From Pseudonocardiales bacterium (GTDB lineage: Bacteria > Actinomycetota > Actinomycetes > Mycobacteriales > Pseudonocardiaceae), in assembly GCA_023252195.1 (NCBI GenBank), contig JAHEXI010000001.1:186001-250000 (forward strand): a stretch of 64,000 bases of DNA, in the 5' to 3' direction. This document shows, piece by piece, positions 1 to 8,716 of the stretch. A program made the translations under genes and the position numbers. Positions within the stretch are counted from its first letter, which is position 1. Each line of letters begins with the position of its first letter. The notes under the pieces are model-generated. The model saw nothing but the letters and a program-made list of their open reading frames with translations, did not search any database and was not told the DNA's origin.

Positions 1-559
1 CGTGGCGCCCCCAGATGATGCTCTTTCGGTCGTCCTCATTACGCGCGAAAGCGAGGCAAGCAACGCCGTAGCATTCCGCGGCGATGGGCCGGTTGAGAGC
101 GTAGAAGATGAGGATCAATTCATGGAGACGATAGTTGTTGGCCAAATCAAGGAGCGGCCCACTGCCTCCCACGATGAGGATCGCATCGTACTCGCGCTCG
201 ATTTGGCTTTTGATCTCGTCTAAGCGGTTGTTATAGCTCTCCATCTCCCGTAAGTAGTTTGCCGAGCTGCGGTAGGGTCGCTCGGGTAGCCATCCGGAGA
301 GGTCGAGTGGGTTGTCGAGCCGGCCTGACTCGCTGATTTCACAAGTCCTATGAGCGGTTTCCTCCGACGTCACGGTGCGGCCGAGTGGCGGGTCGATGAA
401 GCTCGGATCCATGCTCGGCGGCAGCGGTAGCGGCCGCCTTCCTTTGTTCGTCGCGAAGATGACCTCATAGCCCTGTTTGTCCATGGCATCGAGGGGACCC
501 ACCAACTCCTCGCCCCAGAAGCCCCATTCCGAGAGAATGCAGAGGATCTTGCGTGACAT
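1..559 (-). CDS. DJ-1/PfpI-type protein, partial (C-terminus beyond window)
   Basis: The reading frame is open from an ATG at 559 to the left edge, giving the first 186 residues. A strong ribosome binding site (GGAGGAAGG) precedes the ATG. The N-terminus MSRKILCILSEWGFWGEEL is a beta-strand/loop start typical of the DJ-1/PfpI (class I glutamine amidotransferase-like) fold. The stretch IAAECYGVACL looks like the nucleophile elbow, with Cys163 as candidate catalytic residue. The long segment between them (about residues 45-120) resembles the larger Hsp31/chaperone-glyoxalase type. Family members are glyoxalases/deglycases, chaperones, amidases or isocyanide hydratases; the substrate cannot be told. 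The histidine that would follow the nucleophile lies outside the window. Confidence 0.8.
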   Translation of the reverse strand, partial: MSRKILCILSEWGFWGEELVGPLDAMDKQGYEVIFATNKGRRPLPLPPSMDPSFIDPPLGRTVTSEETAHRTCEISESGRLDNPLDLSGWLPERPYRSSANYLREMESYNNRLDEIKSQIEREYDAILIVGGSGPLLDLANNYRLHELILIFYALNRPIAAECYGVACLAFARNEDDRKSIIWGRH

Positions 560-1058
560 GGATATCTGTCCTTCCTCCGATCGTGGCTTAATGTCACGCG
601 GTTAACACGAGTGATCTAGCCACGGATTCCGGTAGGACAGCCGCAGACGTCATCGCATCAGAAGGTCAGTGGCTGTCATGCGATACAACTGCACGTTAGG
701 TGCCGCGAACGGTCCCGAACACCGGGATTTCCCCTGGGTTTTAGGGTCGCAAACGAGGAAGCCGGCGCGAAGATCGGCCCACTGCTGTCGTCGACTCACC
801 TGCAGGGCTGGACGCGGGTGGCGTCAGGGCCGGTCAGCCGTCCGGCACCACCTAGCGTCACCTCAGCGGTCCGGCACGCGGCGTCTTATTACCTGGGGGA
901 AACCCTAGTGTTGGGCTCCGTATACACGCCTACAGTCCAGATGCTTGTCCGGCGTTACAGCTCCGTCGACCCGCGGATGGCAGTAGGTCTGGATCAATGG
1001 TCACTGCAGCGGCCTGATCGAAGCGGCTTCCTCCGCAGGAGGAGCGAGGGAGATCTCG
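560..1058. other. Intergenic region without a supported gene
   Basis: This 500-base gap separates the divergent DJ-1/PfpI gene and the DUF4239 gene. Open frames crossing it have no convincing ribosome binding site or family resemblance. It should hold both promoters. Two short GC-rich segments near 735-760 and 895-915 carry CCCTGGGTTTTAGGG-like and GGGGAAACCCTAG-like sequence that could be operator half-sites, but I cannot assign them to a regulator. Confidence 0.4.
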
Positions 1059-1844
1059 ATGGAACGGTTCCTCCTCGTGCACGTTCCTGGGATTCTCCTC
1101 GGATTTCTGATCGTGGGCGTTGTGGTTGCCGCGAGCCTCGCCGGTCTGTTCCTTGTCCGCAGAAGGGTCGCACTCGCCACGCTGGAGCAGCACAATGACG
1201 TGGCCGGCTTCATCATCGCCGTCATCGGCGGCCTCTACGCAGTGCTCCTTGCCTTCGTCGTGATCAGCGTCTGGGATCAGTTTGAGGCTGCGAGGGCCGA
1301 CGCTTCCCGCGAGGCGGATCTTGTCGGACTCCTCTATGCGGATGCAATCTTCTTCCCTGGCCACGCAGTATCCATAAGAACAGATCTGCGGGCGTACGCG
1401 CAGAGCGTTATCGACGATGACTGGAAGGAGATGTCGTCTCATCAGTCGGATAGCTCCAGGACCGATCGTCAGCTCCGCGTTCTTCTCGAAGATTTCCGAG
1501 CCATCCCCGTCGAGACAACCGAGGAAGGAGCCTTCTACACAGAATCAGTGAAACAGCTCTATGGCTTGGCGGACTCCAGGCGCCTTCGAGTGGATGCGAG
1601 CGGCAACGAGCTGCCAATCATCCTGTGGACCGTCTTGGCCGTGGGCGGCGTCATCACCGTCGGGTTCAGCTGCTTCTTCGGCATCTCCCACTTCGGTGCG
1701 CACGTCCTCATGGTCGCCGCCCTCGCAACCATGATCGCGCTCACGCTGTTCGTGATACTGTCGCTCGACCTACCGTTCACCGGAGATCTTCAGGTGACCT
1801 CCGACGCCATGCAACAGGCGATACGTGAGTTCTCGCACCCTTAG
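1059..1844 (+). CDS. DUF4239 (bestrophin-like domain) membrane protein
   Basis: This 261-aa integral membrane protein has two N-terminal hydrophobic helices (about residues 8-35 and 48-70), a soluble central part (about 75-185) rich in charged residues, and two C-terminal helices (about 187-210 and 214-236). This two-plus-two layout, with the conserved segment following the second helix (VWDQFEAARADASREADLV), matches the DUF4239 family, often annotated as bestrophin-like. Its function is not established. The start is supported by GGAGGAGCGAGGG upstream. It stands alone, with no obvious operon partner. Confidence 0.75.
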   Translation: MERFLLVHVPGILLGFLIVGVVVAASLAGLFLVRRRVALATLEQHNDVAGFIIAVIGGLYAVLLAFVVISVWDQFEAARADASREADLVGLLYADAIFFPGHAVSIRTDLRAYAQSVIDDDWKEMSSHQSDSSRTDRQLRVLLEDFRAIPVETTEEGAFYTESVKQLYGLADSRRLRVDASGNELPIILWTVLAVGGVITVGFSCFFGISHFGAHVLMVAALATMIALTLFVILSLDLPFTGDLQVTSDAMQQAIREFSHP

Positions 1845-1971
1845 CCTTGATGTTTCCGGCTGCTCCGCAGGCCTCTCAGCCGGGCGGTACCTGCTGTTCC
1901 GTTGCCGTGACTGGATCTAGCTACTGGCCGGATCTGGTATCTCTAACGGATTAACTAGACATCTCTAATAG

Positions 1972-4900
1972 GTGAAAAGTTGGCGACGGAGGTACGTTCA
2001 GTGGGTGGCAACCGCCAACCGTCCCCCGGTCGGGGCGCCCCGGCTAGTGCCGCCCGCCGAGCTGTACCTGCCTGCGCCGGCACAGGACCACGTCGAGCGT
2101 GTGTCAGTTGACGAACTGCTGGACCGCGCTGCCAGCCGACGGATTTGTGTGGTGATCGGTGCGGCCGGTTGGGGCAAGACCACCGCGGTGGCGACCTGGT
2201 CACGTGGCCGTCCGACCGCGTGGTTGCGGTATGAGGACCACGACGGGGATCCCGAACGCCTACTGGCTGCCCTGCTCCGGGCATTGCAGGCGCACGTGCC
2301 GGTGCCTGCGCCCGGCCTCGGTGCGTACGACACACCCCAGGTGGGATCATCAGCAGCGGCCATGTGCTTGTGGTTGCACAGTGCCCTGAGTAAAGACCTC
2401 GTTCTAGTTCTGGACGACCTGCACGGGTTGCAGCCGGATAGCGACGCGGCTTGTATCGTTCAAAGTCTGTGCCGGCGAGCGCCGGACCGGCTGCATCTGG
2501 TCCTGATATCCCGACGTGAACTGCCTTTCTCCGTGCAGCGGCTACGGGGTCACGGTCTTGTCGCGGAGATCCACGCGCCAGACCTTGCCTTTGACGTCGC
2601 CGATGTTGAGGCACTCCTGCGCAAGACCTTGGGCAAAGGTCCTCCTGGCCTATCCAGACGGGTGTGGGAGCACACCGATGGCTGGCCTACCGCCGTGCAC
2701 TGCGCTGTGGAGGTCTTGCGCGGGGTCCAGGCCGATCAACGCCTCGACGCGGTGGGGCGGCTATCCCAGCCGGGTGAGCGCTTCCATGGCTATCTGACCG
2801 AGGAGGTTCTCGGCGTCGCACCCGAGTGGGTTCAGCAGCTGCTGCGCAGGTTAGCGGTCTACGGCGAGGTCAGATCCCCGTTAGAGGTCGCACGCGGGCT
2901 CAATCATCCGACGACGGTACTTGCTGAACTGAGCCGCCAGGGACTCGTGCGCCGCAGCGGAGGGGGCAGCACCAGCTGGTTGCTCGTCCGCCCATTGCGG
3001 GAATACTTCCAGCATGAGGCGGCGCCATCAGCCGCTGAGCGGACAGCACTGCTCGTGGCGGCGGCCACCGACTGTATCGGGCGGGGGGCACCAGCCGACG
3101 CCTTGCGACATCTGCTAGCGGCGGGCGATTATGCCGCATGCGCCGCGCTCCTGGCCGATCATGGCGTGGTGATGGTGCAAAGCGGCCAACTCGATGCCGT
3201 GTTGCAGGCCGCCGAGTTGCCGGCGGAGTACCTCGACGACCCGCGCATCCAACGAGTTCTCGGACAGGCACACCAGGTGCGGGGACAATGGGTGGACGCG
3301 CTGCAGCACTTTCAGCGCGCCGGCCATGACCGGGACGAGCTAGAGCCGGCGCTCTCGTGGCGGGTCGGCCTCATCGCCTTCGCCCAGGGCGAGTTCGACG
3401 AAGTCCAAGCGAGGATCCAACGGGCCCGGCTGGACCGGGAGGACACCGTCGACGAGACCTGTGTGTTCGCGCTATCGGCGAGCGCCTACCGGATGACCGG
3501 TGATCTCGTGGGCCTCCGAAAGACGGCTGCGCTAGCACGTGCTGCGGCGCGGCGGTGCGGCGAGCCCCGCGCGTGGTCCAGTGTCCATCACCTCTTCGCG
3601 CTACGGGCTGCTGCCGAGGGGGACTGGCGACAAGCCGATGCCCACTGGACCGACGCCCTCCGCGGTGCGGAGGTGAGCAACGACCTGCTCCAGCTCATGT
3701 GGATTCGGGCATCCCGTGCGTTCCACCACTACGAAATGGGTGCACCGCGCCAAGCATTGGCCGAGGCTACGCTCGTGTTGAGCCTCGGCGAGCAATGCGA
3801 GGATCCTTTCGTCGTCGCGCACGCGCTGACCACCCGCGGCCGGGCCTGCGGGCGCGTCGGGATGTTGGACGAGGCGGCGGCCGACTTCGCCACTGCTATC
3901 GACCTCTTTCAGCGCATCGGCTCGCGGTTTCTCGCGTGGCCGCTGTGTGGTCTGGGTGATTTGCATCGGACCCGGGGTCAGCTGGTGCGATCCCGGGCTG
4001 CATACGAGGAGGCGTTAGCCCTCGCCGAGCCCTACCACGACGTGTTCGGTCTCAGCTCGGCGCTGATCGGTCTCGCGCGCATCGGCGCGACTGATGACCT
4101 GACCCTCGCCAGGGAACGCGCGGTCGAGGCTGTGGAGTTGGGCGAGGGACTCCGTAAGGTTCCGGCGCTCCTGGCACGCGGCTGGGTCGAGTTGATGGGT
4201 GGTGACCGGCCGCGCGCCTCGGCGGATGCCAATCGCGCGGCCGCGGCCGCGCGGCAACGGCGAGACAACCCAGGACTGGCCGAGGCAATCACCCTGAGCG
4301 TGCTGGCTGCCGATGACCCCGCTGCGGGCGCCCTCTTGCTACGGGAGGCGATCGGCATCTGGCAAGAAACGGGCTGCCTCCTGGAGGAAGCCGCGACCAG
4401 ACTCGTGGCCGCGCATATCGGTGCACCGCTGGCCAGCAGCGACGCCGAGCGAGCACACCAGACGCTTCAGGACTACGGCGTTGACGTCGAGTCGCGGCGG
4501 GCCGCCGGACCGCTAGGGGTGCTGATGCGTTCCGCGCCCGCAGTATCCATCCAGACGCTTGGCGGTTTCCGGGTGACCCGCGACGGGGTCGCAGTTCCGA
4601 CTACCGAATGGAAATCGAAGAAAGCCCGGGACCTGCTGAAGATCCTCGTTGCACGGCGCCGGCCGACGCCCCGTGAGCAACTGATGGAACTGCTGTGGCC
4701 GGAAGTGGACCCCGCCGTGGCCAGCAACCGGCTCTCCGTGCTGCTTTCCGCGCTGCGCGATGTGTTGCAGCCGCGGCCGTCAGGTGAGGATCCATTGATC
4801 AGTACCGGCGGGGCGGTGTCGTTGAACCGTGCGCAGGTCAGCATCGACGTCGATAAATTCCTCACGCAAGCCACCGCTGCCCTCAGCGCGGAGCGGTCCA

Positions 4901-5280
4901 AAGAGCCGGATGTCACCGCGCGACTCGTCGCCGCCGTGGCTGCTTATACCGGAGACTTCCTCGAAGATGACCCTTACCATGAGTGGGCTGGCGGGCTGGC
5001 CGAAGAGGTCCGAGCTACCCACATGGCCCTGCTCCGGGCATTGGCTGCGCGGCTGCGCGACGCGGGCGATACCGACGCGGTCGTGCGGTACACGCTGCGC
5101 CTGCTCGAGCAGGACTGCTATGACGAGGAGGCGCACCTCAATCTCGTCGGAGTCCTACTCAACGCAGGACGGCTCGGCGAGGCACGGCGCCACTATGAGA
5201 GCTACGTCCGCCGGATGACGGAGATGGGTGTATCACCGCGCCCACTATCGGCGATGACGTCGCGACGACAACCAGGCTAA
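1972..5280 (+). CDS. Large MalT-like ATPase transcription regulator with C-terminal OmpR-type wHTH and BTAD domain
   Basis: This 1102-aa cytoplasmic regulator starts at GTG. Residues about 40-260 form a STAND/MalT-type NTPase, with Walker A GAAGWGKTT near residue 63 and Walker B LVLVLDDLHGL near residue 145. A helical, TPR-like middle follows (about 350-840). At about 860-950 there is a winged-helix DNA-binding domain of the Trans_reg_C type (IQTLGGFRVTRDGVAVP, then KARDLLKILVARRR), and the end is a BTAD bacterial transcriptional activation domain. SARP regulators usually carry the DNA-binding and BTAD domains at the N-terminus; here they follow the ATPase and TPR parts, an order known in some large actinobacterial regulators. 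The target genes are unknown. It converges on the YVTN gene with a 3-bp gap. Confidence 0.85.
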   Translation: MKSWRRRYVQWVATANRPPVGAPRLVPPAELYLPAPAQDHVERVSVDELLDRAASRRICVVIGAAGWGKTTAVATWSRGRPTAWLRYEDHDGDPERLLAALLRALQAHVPVPAPGLGAYDTPQVGSSAAAMCLWLHSALSKDLVLVLDDLHGLQPDSDAACIVQSLCRRAPDRLHLVLISRRELPFSVQRLRGHGLVAEIHAPDLAFDVADVEALLRKTLGKGPPGLSRRVWEHTDGWPTAVHCAVEVLRGVQADQRLDAVGRLSQPGERFHGYLTEEVLGVAPEWVQQLLRRLAVYGEVRSPLEVARGLNHPTTVLAELSRQGLVRRSGGGSTSWLLVRPLREYFQHEAAPSAAERTALLVAAATDCIGRGAPADALRHLLAAGDYAACAALLADHGVVMVQSGQLDAVLQAAELPAEYLDDPRIQRVLGQAHQVRGQWVDALQHFQRAGHDRDELEPALSWRVGLIAFAQGEFDEVQARIQRARLDREDTVDETCVFALSASAYRMTGDLVGLRKTAALARAAARRCGEPRAWSSVHHLFALRAAAEGDWRQADAHWTDALRGAEVSNDLLQLMWIRASRAFHHYEMGAPRQALAEATLVLSLGEQCEDPFVVAHALTTRGRACGRVGMLDEAAADFATAIDLFQRIGSRFLAWPLCGLGDLHRTRGQLVRSRAAYEEALALAEPYHDVFGLSSALIGLARIGATDDLTLARERAVEAVELGEGLRKVPALLARGWVELMGGDRPRASADANRAAAAARQRRDNPGLAEAITLSVLAADDPAAGALLLREAIGIWQETGCLLEEAATRLVAAHIGAPLASSDAERAHQTLQDYGVDVESRRAAGPLGVLMRSAPAVSIQTLGGFRVTRDGVAVPTTEWKSKKARDLLKILVARRRPTPREQLMELLWPEVDPAVASNRLSVLLSALRDVLQPRPSGEDPLISTGGAVSLNRAQVSIDVDKFLTQATAALSAERSKEPDVTARLVAAVAAYTGDFLEDDPYHEWAGGLAEEVRATHMALLRALAARLRDAGDTDAVVRYTLRLLEQDCYDEEAHLNLVGVLLNAGRLGEARRHYESYVRRMTEMGVSPRPLSAMTSRRQPG

Positions 5281-5283
5281 CGC

Positions 5284-6363
5284 CTAGGACGGGTGGATCA
5301 CTGTGACGGTGCCGTCGCCTCTGGCGGTGACGTAAGCGGTGCTGTCGGGAGCGATGGCAACCTCGTCAGGGTCGAAACCGACGAACGACGAGCCGAGCAC
5401 TGTTTCCTTGGCGGTGTCGATCACGGTCAGGGTGCCCTCGGCGACGTTGACCACAAAGGCGTGGTGGCTATCGGAGTCGACCGCCAGACCACGCGGGTTG
5501 ATGCCCACTGGAATGGTGCTATTGACCTTCAGCAGGGTGTTGTCCTTCAGCAGGCTGTTGTACAGGTCCAAACCGACCTTGTTGGGAAGGTTGATCACGC
5601 TCACGTTGTTGTCCCCGAAGTTCGTCACGTAAGCATGCTTACCGTCACGGTCGATCGCGATCTTCTGCGGCGCCCGACCGACCAGAATGGTGCGGACCAG
5701 CTTCTGGGTGTGGACGTCGATCACGCTGACCGAGTTGCTGCCGCTGTTGGTCACGTAGGCCAACTGGCCTTTGGGATCGATCGCGACCCCGTCCGGGTGG
5801 ACTCCGACCGGCACGGTACCGACCAGCTTGAAGTTCGCAAGATTGATCACGCTGAGGGTGTTGCCGTAGTAATCGGTGACGAAGGCGTAATGGTCTTTGG
5901 GGAAGACCGCGACCGCGGTGGGGTTCACGCCGACAGCGATAGTTTTGATCACTTTCCCAGTGGCGGTGTCGACCACGCTCACCGAGTTCTCGGAGAAGTT
6001 CGTCACCAAGGCGTGCCGGCTGTCTGGGTCGACCGCAACTCCGCGGGGATTGGCGCCGACGCGGATGCTCCCGACCACTTGCCGACTCGCGGTGTCGATC
6101 ACTCGCAGGGAGTTGTCCGCGTAGCTGGCCACGTAGGCGTGCTTGCCATCGGGGTCGACCGCGACCCCCTGAGGGTCGCCACCGACGAGCACGGTCGGGT
6201 TCGGGTTATCTGCCGCAACGGCTGTGCTGACCCCGCCGACCACCGTGGCGGCGGTGACGATCGCCAGCACCGGCACGAGTGCCGCTACCCACCGTCGAGA
6301 CCCGAGCGGGACCGGGCTGGCAGGTCTGCTCAAACGGTGCTTCGCTGCGGATCGGATCGTCAT
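5284..6363 (-). CDS. Exported YVTN-family beta-propeller repeat protein
   Basis: This 359-aa protein has an N-terminal signal sequence (basic MTIRSAAKHRLSRP, then a hydrophobic run about residues 24-52 ending in AVAA). About seven 40-42-residue repeats follow, each with the pattern G.NP.GVAVDPDG.HAYVTN...NSVSVIDT.T. This is the YVTN/NHL-like seven-bladed propeller, expected outside the membrane. The ATG at 6363 is chosen because GGGGAGACGTGC precedes it and the signal peptide begins there; the frame is open further upstream but that part is low complexity and Arg/Pro rich. It lies 103 bp downstream of the histidine kinase on the same strand, so it may be the last gene of that operon. A ligand or partner is not known. 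Confidence 0.85.
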   Translation of the reverse strand: MTIRSAAKHRLSRPASPVPLGSRRWVAALVPVLAIVTAATVVGGVSTAVAADNPNPTVLVGGDPQGVAVDPDGKHAYVASYADNSLRVIDTASRQVVGSIRVGANPRGVAVDPDSRHALVTNFSENSVSVVDTATGKVIKTIAVGVNPTAVAVFPKDHYAFVTDYYGNTLSVINLANFKLVGTVPVGVHPDGVAIDPKGQLAYVTNSGSNSVSVIDVHTQKLVRTILVGRAPQKIAIDRDGKHAYVTNFGDNNVSVINLPNKVGLDLYNSLLKDNTLLKVNSTIPVGINPRGLAVDSDSHHAFVVNVAEGTLTVIDTAKETVLGSSFVGFDPDEVAIAPDSTAYVTARGDGTVTVIHPS

Positions 6364-6466
6364 GCACGTCTCCCCTTGCTCGCCGATGTACGGCCACGCC
6401 ACAGGGAGTAACGACAGTGTGGCTCTCACGTTTCGCCCCGCGCCGCAGTCCGTCACTTCGGGGCGG

Positions 6467-7912
6467 TCAAGCCAACGGCAACAGGGCCCTGAAGGTGGTG
6501 CCGTGTCGGGCGGCGGTATGCAGCTCGATGCGGCCGTTGTGGGCCTCCAGAATGGCCGCGGTGATCGCCAGGCCGAGACCCGAGCCACCACGGTGCTGGG
6601 TGCGGCGGGGATCGAAGCTGTGGAACCGGTCGAACACATGCGAAGCCTGGTCAGGTGGGATACCGGGACCCTCGTCGTGAACCTCCAGCACACCGAGCGG
6701 CGCGGGCGGCAGCTTCTGCATCCCCGCCTGCGCCACTGGCGGTTCGTCCTGCGCGGACGGCACATGCTGTCGCACCGTCAGCCGCACCGCAGTGCCCGCC
6801 GGGGTGTGGACCAGGGCGTTGGTGACCAGGTTGGTCACCACCTGACGGAGTTTGTGCTCATCGCCCAGGACGTGCACCGAGTCGGTGCCTGGGGCCAGCG
6901 TCACCCGGCGGTCTGGTTCCCGGGCTTTCGCATCGTGCACTGCGTCGGCGGCCAGCACGAGCAGGTCGACGTCGGTGATGTCCAGGGCCCGCTGTTGATC
7001 CAGCCGGGCCAGCAGCAGCAGATCTTCTACCAGGACGCCCATCCGGGTCGCCTCGGCCTCGATCCGGCCGGTGAGCAGCTCGACCTCAGCGGGCGTGCGG
7101 GCACCACCGCGGCGATACAGCTCCGCGAACCCTCGGATCGACGTCAACGGAGTGCGCAGCTCGTGGGATGCGTCGGCCACAAACTGGCGTAGCCGGTCCT
7201 CGGAGCGCTCACGCTCGTGCAGTGCGTCGGCGAGCCTGCCCAACATGACGTTGAGCGCCGCGCCCAGCCGGCCGGTCTCGGTGCGCGGATCGCTGTCGGG
7301 CACCCGACGATCCAGTTCACCACCGGCGATCGCCTCAGCGGTGCGCTCGATCCTGGTCAACGGTCGTAGCCCCAGCCGGACCACGATCGTCGCGACCCCC
7401 CCGACCAGGAACAGCACGATCCCGCCCACGATGGCCTCGATGATCAGAAGCTCCCGCAGTATGACGTCGACCGATCCCAGCGACAGCGCGACGGCCACGA
7501 TCCCGTTGTTCGGGAGTTCTACCGCTTCAACCCGCCATGCGCTGCCGCCGGCGCGATCGGACACCGTGAACGGCGTGCCGCCTCGGCGTCGCACCGCGGC
7601 CTGGTCCAAGCTGGGCAGCGCGGGGCCGCCAAGCTGACCCGGCTGTTGACCCAACTCGTACGCGGTGGTGCCGTCCGGCGCCAGCACAGTGAGCCGGTAG
7701 TCGCTGGGCAGCCGCTGAGGGTTCGGCCGCTCCGCTGCTGCGATCCGGTGCAGCGGGAAGTGGTGCAGCTGCTGGTCCGCCCGGCTCAGCAGGGAGTGCC
7801 GCAGCAGTAACTCGCTCGCTCCGGCGAACATCGCCAGCCCGACAGCGGAGAACACCAGCAGGGCGGCGATCAACCGGCCGCGCAGGGTGAGCGGTCGAGG
7901 CGGCATCCTCAT
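6467..7912 (-). CDS. Membrane sensor histidine kinase (HAMP, HisKA, HATPase_c)
   Basis: This 481-aa kinase has a transmembrane helix at about residues 12-34, an extracytoplasmic sensor loop (35-155), a second helix (about 157-180), a HAMP linker (about 180-232), a HisKA domain with the H-box FVADASHELRTPL (His250), and an ATPase domain with N, G1 (VHDEGPGIPP) and G2 (GGSGLGLAI) boxes. The start codon overlaps the stop of the upstream OmpR regulator as ATGA, so the two are translationally coupled and almost certainly cognate. The arrangement resembles the mycobacterial TcrX/TcrY and TrcR/S type pairs, but orthology is not claimed. The YVTN propeller gene follows on the same strand. Confidence 0.92.
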   Translation of the reverse strand: MRMPPRPLTLRGRLIAALLVFSAVGLAMFAGASELLLRHSLLSRADQQLHHFPLHRIAAAERPNPQRLPSDYRLTVLAPDGTTAYELGQQPGQLGGPALPSLDQAAVRRRGGTPFTVSDRAGGSAWRVEAVELPNNGIVAVALSLGSVDVILRELLIIEAIVGGIVLFLVGGVATIVVRLGLRPLTRIERTAEAIAGGELDRRVPDSDPRTETGRLGAALNVMLGRLADALHERERSEDRLRQFVADASHELRTPLTSIRGFAELYRRGGARTPAEVELLTGRIEAEATRMGVLVEDLLLLARLDQQRALDITDVDLLVLAADAVHDAKAREPDRRVTLAPGTDSVHVLGDEHKLRQVVTNLVTNALVHTPAGTAVRLTVRQHVPSAQDEPPVAQAGMQKLPPAPLGVLEVHDEGPGIPPDQASHVFDRFHSFDPRRTQHRGGSGLGLAITAAILEAHNGRIELHTAARHGTTFRALLPLA

Positions 7913-8649
7913 GAGGCACCGATATTGAGCGCATCGCGGGGCAGCCGCAGCGTGTACCCGACACCGCGGATCGTGTGGATCAGCGGTGGGTTCTGTCGAT
8001 CGATCTTGCGGCGTAGGTAGCTGATATAGGACTCGACGATCCGGCTGTCACCGCCGAAGTCGTAGTTCCACACCCGATCCAAGATCTGGGTCTTGCTGAC
8101 GACCTTTCCCGCGTTGACCATGAGGTAGCGAAGCAGGTTGAACTCGGTCGGCGAGAGCGCCACGAGCGTCCCGGCGCGACGAACCTCGTGGGCTTCCTCG
8201 TCCAGCTCAAGATCGGCGTAGGTCACCAACGCGCCACCGGCATCCCCGCCACCGTTGCCGTTGCGGGTGGGTTGGGTGCGCCGCAGGATCGCTTTCAGCC
8301 GCAGCACCAACTCCTCGAGGCTGAACGGTTTGGTCACGTAATCGTCGCCACCCGCGGTGAGGCCGGCGATCCGGTCGTCAACGCCGTCCCGGGCGGTCAG
8401 GAACAGCACCGGGACCTGACCGTGCGCCGCCCGCAACTGGCGGGCCAGGGTGAACCCGTCGCAGTCCGGCAGCATCACATCCAGCACGATGATGTCCGGC
8501 ACGGTCTGCGCGATGGTGCTCAGCGCTCGGGCGCCGCTGTCCGCGGCGTGCACCTCGAAGCCAGACAACCGCAGCGAGGCGCACAGCAACGCCAAGATGT
8601 TCGGCTCGTCGTCGACGACGAGCACACTGGCACAACTCTGGTCGTCCAC
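7909..8649 (-). CDS. OmpR-family response regulator
   Basis: This 246-aa regulator has a complete receiver domain: acidic pair in VVDDEPN (residues 13-14), phospho-acceptor Asp57 in IVLDVMLP, the Thr in FLTARD and Lys107 in YVTKPF. A Gly/Asn-rich linker (about 120-138) leads to an OmpR winged helix ending in SYLRRKIDR and the typical IHTIRGVGYTLR. It is coupled by a four-base overlap to the histidine kinase downstream and probably controls its own operon. It lies 67 bp after the atypical regulator gene on the same strand. Confidence 0.93.
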   Translation of the reverse strand: MDDQSCASVLVVDDEPNILALLCASLRLSGFEVHAADSGARALSTIAQTVPDIIVLDVMLPDCDGFTLARQLRAAHGQVPVLFLTARDGVDDRIAGLTAGGDDYVTKPFSLEELVLRLKAILRRTQPTRNGNGGGDAGGALVTYADLELDEEAHEVRRAGTLVALSPTEFNLLRYLMVNAGKVVSKTQILDRVWNYDFGGDSRIVESYISYLRRKIDRQNPPLIHTIRGVGYTLRLPRDALNIGAS

Positions 8650-8716
8650 GGCCGCCAGCTTCCCCCACCAGCCTGAGCCGAAGCTATGCTGGGGTTGAGA
8701 ATTCGCTATCGCAAGC

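Noticed and set aside
669-1198. Two overlapping plus-strand open frames in the 560-1058 gap
   Set aside because: No ribosome binding site, Arg/Ser-rich composition and no recognisable domain; one runs into the DUF4239 gene in another frame.
5293-6411. 372-residue plus-strand frame opposite the YVTN gene
   Set aside because: Its Val/Asp/His-rich repeats are the antisense of the propeller repeats; the minus strand has a start, a signal peptide and blade motifs.
6364-6765. Upstream extension of the YVTN gene to 493 residues
   Set aside because: The extra 134 residues are Arg/Pro-rich, overlap the kinase gene in another frame and precede a good signal peptide start.
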